DNA of 11,612 nt from assembly GCA_019746355.1 (NCBI GenBank), contig JAIESC010000206.1:1-11612 (forward strand), given 5' to 3'. Both the position numbers and the translations under genes were made by a program. Position 1 is the first letter of the stretch. Each line of letters starts with the position of its first letter. The stretch is from Xanthobacteraceae bacterium (lineage in GTDB: Bacteria; Pseudomonadota; Alphaproteobacteria; Rhizobiales; Xanthobacteraceae). Under the pieces are notes generated by a model that saw only the letters and a program-made list of their open reading frames with translations, was not told the origin of the DNA and ran no database searches. Positions 6,814 to 11,612 of the stretch are shown in pieces.

Positions 6814-8427
6814 ATGGACAGGACTTACGACGGCATCATCCTCGGCGCGGGCCACAACGGGATGATCCTGCAGGCCTATCTCGGCAAGGCCGGGCTGAAG
6901 GTGCTGACGATCGAACGCAAGGCCGTGGCCGGCGGCGGGCTCGCAACCCTGGAAGATCCGCGGCATCCGGGCTTTCTCCACAACACCCACGCGTTTTTCC
7001 AGCGCGCCATCACGACGATGCCCTGGTACGCGGATCTCGAGCTCGAGCGTCACGGCGCGCACTACATCGAGCCGGAGCTGAATGTGGCGTTGCTGGCCAA
7101 CGACGGCGGCATGCTCGGCTGGTGGACCGACATCGAGCGCACGGCCCGGTCGTTCGAGCAGTTCAGCGCCCGGGATGCCGCCACGCTGCGGCGGTGGCAC
7201 CACGAGTTTGTGCCGATCGTGCGGAACATCCTGGCGTGGGAGGCGAAGTCGCCGCCGCTGCCGCCGGACGAGCGCCGCAAGCTGCTCGAGCGCAGCGCGG
7301 CCGGACGCCGTCTGCTTGAGGTCAGCGCGCTGTCGCCGCTCGAGTTCGTGCGGCAGGAATTCGAGCATCCGACCGTGCGCGCGGGCCTGTTGTTCTTCAA
7401 CGGGCTTCGCGAGGTCGACCTTCGGGTCCGCGGCTTCGGCCATCACATCGCGGCCTTGCTCGCGAGCCCGGCCAAGGCGCAGATGTCGCGCGGCGGCACG
7501 GCGGCGCTGGCCCGGGCGCTGGAAGCGGCGGTCCGCGAAACCGGCGGCGAAATTCGCCTCATGACTGAACCGAAGCGGATCGTGGTCGAAGGAGGACGCG
7601 CCATCGGCGTCGAGACTTCCGATGGCGAATTGATCCGGGCCCGGCAATTCGTCGTCTCGTCGCTCAATCCGCACCAGACCTTTCTCGACCTGCTCGACGA
7701 GGCGCTGGTGCCGCGCGAGATCCGCGACCGCGTCAACGCGTTCCAATACAACCTGCTGGCACCGCTGTTTGCGCTCCACCTCAACCTTCGCGAACCGCCG
7801 CGCTACACCGCGAGCGCGAACTATCCTGAGCTCGCGCAAGCCCTCATGGTGATCATGGGCCTCGATCATTTCGATCAGTTCGGCGACATCGTCAGACATC
7901 ACGAGGCGGGCACCATCCCGCCGACGGTGATGTGGGGCGCATGCCCCACGCAGTTCGATGCGAGCCAGGCGCCGACGGGTCGGCACACCGGATTCATGTG
8001 GGAGAAGCTGCCCTATCGGCTGCGCGACGATCCGGCCTGGTCCGGCACCGGCGAGGCGCACGGCCGCGCCATGCTCGATCTCTGGCGCGCCCATGCGCCT
8101 AACCTTGCCAACGCCGTGCTTGATTCGTTTGTTCGCACGCCGATGGATACCGAACGCTCGCTGCCGAACATGCGCGAAGGCGATCTTCTGGTCGGTGCCT
8201 TCACCAACGATCAGATCGGTTATCACCGCCCGTTTCCCGGAGCCGGCTCCTATCGCGCGCACCTCGGCGGACTCTATCTTTGCGGGTCGAGCAGCCACCC
8301 GGGCGGCAACATCACCGGGCTTCCCGGCTACAACGCGGCGCAGGTCATCCTCGCCGATCTCGGGATCAAGGCGGACTGGACGCCGCAGCCGATCGGGCAA
8401 CGCTTGTCCGCTCTCGCTGCAGGTTAA
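6814..8427 (+). CDS. FAD-dependent oxidoreductase, phytoene desaturase (CrtI)/PYROXD2-like
   Basis: A 537-residue protein of the COG1233 type. The N-terminal dinucleotide-binding fold reads IILGAGHNG (GxGxxG, residues 11-16) with a terminal acidic residue E35-equivalent region TIERKAVAGGG. The C-terminal FAD motif LYLCGSSSHPGGNITGLPGYNAA (about 487-509, cited as adjoining parts LYLCGSSSHPGG and NITGLPGYNAA) is the hallmark of CrtI/PYROXD2-like enzymes. Members catalyse FAD-linked desaturation, isomerisation or amine-type oxidation. No carotenoid genes are near, so carotenoid synthesis is unlikely and oxidation of the imported compound or a product is the better guess. It follows the ATPase gene by 11 bases with only a weak ribosome-binding site and is probably the last gene of the operon. 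Its TAA shares bases with the stop of the convergent methyltransferase gene. The family is firm, the substrate unknown. Confidence 0.9.
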   Translation: MDRTYDGIILGAGHNGMILQAYLGKAGLKVLTIERKAVAGGGLATLEDPRHPGFLHNTHAFFQRAITTMPWYADLELERHGAHYIEPELNVALLANDGGMLGWWTDIERTARSFEQFSARDAATLRRWHHEFVPIVRNILAWEAKSPPLPPDERRKLLERSAAGRRLLEVSALSPLEFVRQEFEHPTVRAGLLFFNGLREVDLRVRGFGHHIAALLASPAKAQMSRGGTAALARALEAAVRETGGEIRLMTEPKRIVVEGGRAIGVETSDGELIRARQFVVSSLNPHQTFLDLLDEALVPREIRDRVNAFQYNLLAPLFALHLNLREPPRYTASANYPELAQALMVIMGLDHFDQFGDIVRHHEAGTIPPTVMWGACPTQFDASQAPTGRHTGFMWEKLPYRLRDDPAWSGTGEAHGRAMLDLWRAHAPNLANAVLDSFVRTPMDTERSLPNMREGDLLVGAFTNDQIGYHRPFPGAGSYRAHLGGLYLCGSSSHPGGNITGLPGYNAAQVILADLGIKADWTPQPIGQRLSALAAG

Positions 8428-9512
8428 TTTTCCGCCTTCTTGTCGAACACCATCACCTTGGACACGAACGCCCGGGTGTCGCGCTGGTGCTTGAGCCCGC
8501 AGCGGCGCGCCATCGTGCGGAAATCTTCGCTCACATAGCTCTCGAAATAGGGCTCGTGATAGCTCTGAGGAAAGCGCGCGAGAACTGGGTCGTAGGTCGG
8601 CTCGTCGCCAAGCTGAAGCGAATCCAGCAGGATCAGCCGCCCGCCCGGCTTGAGCATACGCGCCGCTTCGCGAATGACCGAGCGGCGCACGTCCGGGGGC
8701 AGCTCGTGCAGGGTAAAGATGCTCGTCACCGCATCGCAGCTTTCATCCGGGACCGGGACGGCTTCGGCATTGGCGACGACGAGATGGGTGCGCGCCCGGC
8801 GCTTGAGATGGCGGCGCGCGTGGCGGAGATAGGCCTCGGACAAGTCGATGCCAACCACCGGCAGCCGCGGCCATGCCTGCTTGACGAAATCAAGAAACCG
8901 CCCAGTGCCGCAGCCGAGGTCGATCAGGCGCAATTTGCGCTGGTCGCGTCCGCGGAACGCTTCCGCGAGCGGCGGGAGAGCCTGCCGCCGCATGGCGTTG
9001 GCTGTTCCCCTGAACAGGACCTCGACCTGCGTGTCGTAACGCTCCGCGGATTCGTCCGTGAGCCAACCGCCCGACTGGAAATGGAAGTTCTGCAGGTAGT
9101 AGTCCGGGCGCAGCCCGCGCGTCTTTGCGGTCAGGACCTCGTGCGTGCCATTGCGCTTCCGGCGCTGCTCGATGCTGGGCAGATCGCGAAAAAACAGCCG
9201 CGAGCGATTGAGCACGGTGAACAGCGAGCCATCATGATCGGACGGCATGGGATAGATCCCAGCCTCGACGTTGGCGAGATCGTCTGCGAACAGCGCAACG
9301 ATATCCGCGTCCAGGCGCTGTTGGATGCCTGGTTTGGATCGCGGCGGGGGCCGTGATTTGGGATCGGTGCCCCTGTCCTCCCGTCGCCGCACCTGTTCCG
9401 CGAGGCGGCGCATGACGTACAGATGCCCGGCATACCAGGCCATGCGCGGCAATTGACGCGACAGATAAGTGATCCGGGTCGCGAGCTGTGAGACGGGATG
9501 GCTCATCGGCAC
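8424..9512 (-). CDS. Class I SAM-dependent methyltransferase with long N-terminal extension
   Basis: A 362-residue protein. The methyltransferase core occupies about 190-355: motif I LIDLGCGTGRFL (about 196-207), an acidic end of beta 2 in VVGIDLS (219-225), motif II around SCDAVTSIFTLHEL, and LKPGGRLILLD (287-297). The first 180 or so residues are not part of the usual core. They contain SRPPPRSKPG, AGIYPMPSDHD and a YYLQNFHFQSGGWL segment that probably caps the active site or binds the acceptor. The acceptor is unknown; UbiE-like small-molecule substrates are possible. The start is GTG 9512, with AGGAAG about 3-9 bases upstream; an ATG two codons later (9506) is an equal candidate. It lies 100 bases downstream of the TctC-type gene on the same strand and may be co-transcribed with it. 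It ends against the oxidoreductase gene with overlapping stops. Confidence 0.88.
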   Translation of the reverse strand: MPMSHPVSQLATRITYLSRQLPRMAWYAGHLYVMRRLAEQVRRREDRGTDPKSRPPPRSKPGIQQRLDADIVALFADDLANVEAGIYPMPSDHDGSLFTVLNRSRLFFRDLPSIEQRRKRNGTHEVLTAKTRGLRPDYYLQNFHFQSGGWLTDESAERYDTQVEVLFRGTANAMRRQALPPLAEAFRGRDQRKLRLIDLGCGTGRFLDFVKQAWPRLPVVGIDLSEAYLRHARRHLKRRARTHLVVANAEAVPVPDESCDAVTSIFTLHELPPDVRRSVIREAARMLKPGGRLILLDSLQLGDEPTYDPVLARFPQSYHEPYFESYVSEDFRTMARRCGLKHQRDTRAFVSKVMVFDKKAEN

Positions 9513-9612
9513 CCGCTTCCTGCGTCAGCGGTTATCGCCTGCTCAGCTACATAGTCCGGCAGAACATGAGCGCAAGGTCTGCGCCGTTCATGCACGCCAC
9601 GCCGATCAGCCG

Positions 9613-10596
9613 CTACTCGATCTTGATCCCTGCACGCTTGACGACCTCGGCCCATTTCACAACTTCGGCCTTCACGAACGGATCGATGTCCTTCAGCGGC
9701 ATGGTGGATGGTTCGCCGGCCGTGGCCGCAATGCGTTGCTGGATGGTGGGATCGGCGAGCGCTTTTCTCACCTCGGCGTGAAGCTTTTCGATGATCGCCG
9801 GCGGCGTTTGCTTCGGCGCCCACAGGCCAAACCACGTGTGGTACTCATAGCCGGGAACACCGGCCTCCTCGACCGTGGGCAGCTCGGGCATCAACGACGA
9901 TCGTTTCTTCGAGGTGATCGCCAGCGCACGCACCTGGCCGCCCTTCGCAAGGCTCATGGCCGTGGACATGTTGTCGAAGAACACCGGAAGGCGGCCGGCG
10001 ATCACGTCCTGATAGGCAGGCTGAGCGCCCCGATAGTGCACCGGACTCATGTCGGTGCCGGTCACCATCTTGAAGAGCTCGGCCGCGAGATGCTGGCCGG
10101 TCCCGGCGCCGGCGGACGCGTAGTGGACCTTGCCCGCATTGGCCTTGAGATATGCGACCAGCTCCTTGATGGACTTGACCGGCAGATCGTTGTTCACAAC
10201 GACAAGGAATGGATATTCGGCCAGCATCGCCACCGGCGTGAAATCCTCCAGCGCATCGTAGGGCAGCTTGGCAAAGAGACTGGGATTGACGGCCAGATTG
10301 CCGTTGAGCCCCATCAGCAGCGTGTAACCGTCCGGCGCGGCCTTGGCCACGGCGGTCGTGCCGACGATCATGCCGCCGCCGGTCCGATTCTCGACCACGA
10401 AGCTCTGGCTCAGTTGCTTGCCGAGTTGATCGCCAATCAGCCGGGCCACCGTATCGGTTCCGCCGCCCGCCGCGCTCGGGACGACGATCGTCACCGGCCG
10501 GCTCGGATAGTTTTGCGCCTGCAGTTGTTCAGCGCACAAAACGCTGATCAAGGAGGCGACGGCGAACGCTGCCGACGCGCGGAATGATGTGATCAT
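9613..10596 (-). CDS. Tripartite tricarboxylate transporter receptor (TctC/Bug family) periplasmic protein
   Basis: A 327-residue exported receptor of usual length for the family. The signal peptide is about 1-27, with likely cleavage after LQA. The mature protein opens with YPSRPVTIVVPSAAGGGTD, the Bug-family ligand loop, followed by ENRTGGGMIVGT and AAPDGYTLLMG. HYRGAQPAYQDVIAG, LPTVEEAGVPGYEYHTWFG and the C-terminal helices are also characteristic. Bug receptors bind carboxylates or small organic acids for TctAB-type secondary transport, or act as sensors. No tctA or tctB is visible here, so it is an orphan in this window, as is common. ATG 10596 is used, with GGGAGGA 8 bases upstream; a GTG lies directly before it. 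Although the frame is open far upstream to 11256, that part has no signal-peptide logic. Family certain, ligand unknown. Confidence 0.94.
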   Translation of the reverse strand: MITSFRASAAFAVASLISVLCAEQLQAQNYPSRPVTIVVPSAAGGGTDTVARLIGDQLGKQLSQSFVVENRTGGGMIVGTTAVAKAAPDGYTLLMGLNGNLAVNPSLFAKLPYDALEDFTPVAMLAEYPFLVVVNNDLPVKSIKELVAYLKANAGKVHYASAGAGTGQHLAAELFKMVTGTDMSPVHYRGAQPAYQDVIAGRLPVFFDNMSTAMSLAKGGQVRALAITSKKRSSLMPELPTVEEAGVPGYEYHTWFGLWAPKQTPPAIIEKLHAEVRKALADPTIQQRIAATAGEPSTMPLKDIDPFVKAEVVKWAEVVKRAGIKIE

Positions 10597-10604
10597 CACC
10601 TTAA

Positions 10605-10611
10605 TCCTCCC
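10605..10611 (-). promoter_or_regulatory. Ribosome-binding site of the TctC-type gene
   Basis: GGGAGGA on the minus strand, 8 bases before ATG 10596 and 5 before the adjacent GTG 10599. It fixes the start at the signal peptide and rules out the long upstream open frame. Confidence 0.75.
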
Positions 10612-10624
10612 GACGTTTTGCGCG

Positions 10625-10654
10625 ATTATCGCTGTGCTTGACCGGCGATGTCTA
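10625..10654 (-). promoter_or_regulatory. Sigma70-type promoter of the TctC-type gene
   Basis: On the minus strand TAGACA (10654-10649), an 18-base spacer and GATAAT (10630-10625) each match consensus at five of six positions. Initiation near 10618 gives a leader of about 22 bases that includes the ribosome-binding site. No GTAAC-N6-GTTAC palindrome lies here, so this unit seems to be outside the TetR-controlled locus. Confidence 0.5.
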
Positions 10655-10752
10655 CAACCACCGCCGCGAGAGAAAGTCCGATTTGACGTCTCTTCGCCCG
10701 GAACTGGCGGCGGGTTGATCTGCGTTCTCACACTTGCGGACCGATGTGACCC

Positions 10753-11022
10753 ATGCGTATTCGAACCGACTTTCATCCCGACGATCGCGCAGGCCCTGCG
10801 CCGCGGCATTTTTTTCTCGATGGGCGTCGCGTCGAAATTGTGGAGACGATCGACCAGTGGTACGGCCCCGACTACCGCTACATCAAGGTCAGGAGCGACG
10901 ACGGAAGCCTGTACATCCTCCATTTCAACGAGCCGTGTGAGGAATGGACACTGATCGCGTACCGTCGCGCGCAAGCCGAGTCGTTGCGGCGTGGCGGGCC
11001 AAGAGTAGCGCACCATGAGTAG
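10753..11022 (+). CDS. Small conserved-looking protein of unknown function
   Basis: An 89-residue soluble protein with no signal peptide or membrane segment. The middle is rich in aromatic residues and looks like a compact beta-fold: RHFFLDGRRVEIVETIDQWYG, then DYRYIKVRSDDGSLYILHF, then EEWTLIAYRR. The alternating beta-strand pattern and central WYGPDYRY segment suggest an SH3-like or small barrel domain, but this is inference and I do not recognise a named family with confidence. The ribosome-binding site is weak. It precedes the RNase Z-like gene by 15 bases on the same strand and is probably co-transcribed with it. Codon use matches the neighbours, which supports a real gene. No cysteine pairs or metal-binding pattern are evident. 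Confidence 0.7.
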   Translation: MRIRTDFHPDDRAGPAPRHFFLDGRRVEIVETIDQWYGPDYRYIKVRSDDGSLYILHFNEPCEEWTLIAYRRAQAESLRRGGPRVAHHE

Positions 11023-11037
11023 CGCCATGGGCCCGTC

Positions 11038-11612
11038 ATGACCTGGTTCGTTCAAGCCAGTCTCGTCAACGAGCCGTTTTCCGATCCGGGCCTGCTGATC
11101 GATTTTCGGTTTGGCCGCCGCACGCTGCTGTTTGACCTCGGCGACAACACGCCACTGTCGCCGCGTCAGCTCTTTCGCGTCACCCATGCCTTGGTGTCTC
11201 ACGCCCACATGGATCACTTTGCCGGCTTCGATCGTCTGTTGCGCGTCTGCCTGCATCGGACAGCGCCCTTATGCGTCATCGGTCCCGCGGGCTTCGGCGA
11301 TCGTGTCGAACACAAGCTCAAGGCGTACACGTTGAACCTGCTTGATGAACGGTCATGTGATTTCGTCATCACCGTCGCTGAATTCGGTGATAACGGCGTC
11401 GACGGCGTTTGCGAATTCCGGGCGCGCGAAGCGTTCCGTCGGCGCGCCATACCGCACGTTGACCTGCCGCCCGGAACACTGCTCGATGAAGATGAGTTCC
11501 GGATAAGCGGTGCCGTGCTTGATCACGGCATTCCGTGCCTCGCCTTTGCATTCGAAGAGAAGGTGCGCGTCAACGTCTGGGGCGAAGGGCTCAAGACGCT
11601 GGGGCTTCCGAT
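11038..11612 (+). CDS. Metallo-beta-lactamase-fold hydrolase, RNase Z (ElaC)-like, C-terminus cut off
   Basis: The frame is open from ATG 11038 to the right edge (191 codons plus two bases). The N-terminal strands LLIDFRFGRRTLLFDLGD lead to the metal-binding motif SHAHMDHFAG, giving H55-x-H57-x-D59-H60. This is the RNase Z-type HxHxDH signature and is followed by a helix, FDRLLRVCL. Further on, DHGIPCLAFAFEE (about 162-174) resembles the HxxPxxxY-type strand of RNase Z relatives, with H163 in the expected place. Family members bind two zinc ions and cleave phosphodiesters, typically tRNA 3' ends, but many longer relatives of this subgroup are unproven. The remaining metal ligands would lie beyond the window. 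No good ribosome-binding site precedes the ATG; the upstream in-frame stop at 11020-11022 excludes an earlier start. It follows the small protein gene by 15 bases. Confidence 0.85.
   Translation, partial: MTWFVQASLVNEPFSDPGLLIDFRFGRRTLLFDLGDNTPLSPRQLFRVTHALVSHAHMDHFAGFDRLLRVCLHRTAPLCVIGPAGFGDRVEHKLKAYTLNLLDERSCDFVITVAEFGDNGVDGVCEFRAREAFRRRAIPHVDLPPGTLLDEDEFRISGAVLDHGIPCLAFAFEEKVRVNVWGEGLKTLGLP

Noticed and set aside
10320..10340. GTAAC inside the TctC-type gene as a fourth operator
   Set aside because: No GTTAC half-site lies at the six-base spacing, and the position is within coding sequence.
10660..10752. Promoter for the small protein gene (TTGACG at 10683, TTGATC at 10715)
   Set aside because: No acceptable -10 box lies at 16-18 bases from either candidate.
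10597..11256. 220-residue N-terminal extension of the TctC-type frame
   Set aside because: The signal peptide starts at 10596 just after a strong ribosome-binding site and promoter. The extension is antisense to the small protein gene and the RNase Z-like gene.

Overview
The window is GC-rich, densely coded proteobacterial DNA with strong G/C preference at third codon positions. It holds a ThiY/SsuA-type ABC importer and a TctC ('Bug') solute receptor. That mix fits a soil or plant-associated alphaproteobacterium such as a Hyphomicrobiales/Bradyrhizobium-like lineage. Burkholderiales, also rich in Bug receptors, cannot be excluded from sequence alone. No tRNA, rRNA, CRISPR array, IS element or phage gene was seen, and no gene-free stretch exceeds about 160 bases.

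Region A (1-8427) looks like one uncharacterised uptake-and-catabolism locus in four transcription units. A MetE-like methyltransferase gene (truncated at the left edge, minus strand) diverges from an NAD-epimerase-like gene that overlaps a GNAT acetyltransferase gene. After a likely bidirectional terminator comes a minus-strand gene for an NMT1/THI5-type periplasmic binding protein, divergent from a TetR-family regulator. Then follow, all on the plus strand and closely spaced, a DapA-superfamily lyase/aldolase, an ABC permease, an ABC ATPase and a CrtI/PYROXD2-like FAD oxidoreductase.

The main observation is a shared 16-bp palindrome, GTAAC-N6-GTTAC, found intergenically at 224-239, 3339-3354 and 4088-4103. 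It therefore sits in front of the MetE-like/epimerase pair, the binding protein/TetR pair and the DapA-ABC-oxidoreductase operon. At the first two sites it overlaps good sigma70-like promoter elements. The simplest reading is that the TetR protein encoded here represses the whole locus, including itself, and is released by the imported substrate or a metabolite of it. The substrate is unknown. The binding protein resembles thiamine-pyrimidine/sulfonate/nitrate receptors, and the enzymes suggest methyl transfer, acyl transfer, C-C lyase and FAD-dependent oxidation steps.

Region B (8424-10596, minus strand) holds an orphan TctC-type receptor with its own promoter and, 100 bases downstream of it, a class I SAM-dependent methyltransferase with a long N-terminal extension. 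The methyltransferase gene converges with the oxidoreductase gene, and the two stop codons share a TTAA.

Region C (10753-11612, plus strand) starts with a small protein of unknown function, followed 15 bases later by an RNase Z-like metallo-beta-lactamase-fold hydrolase that runs off the right edge.
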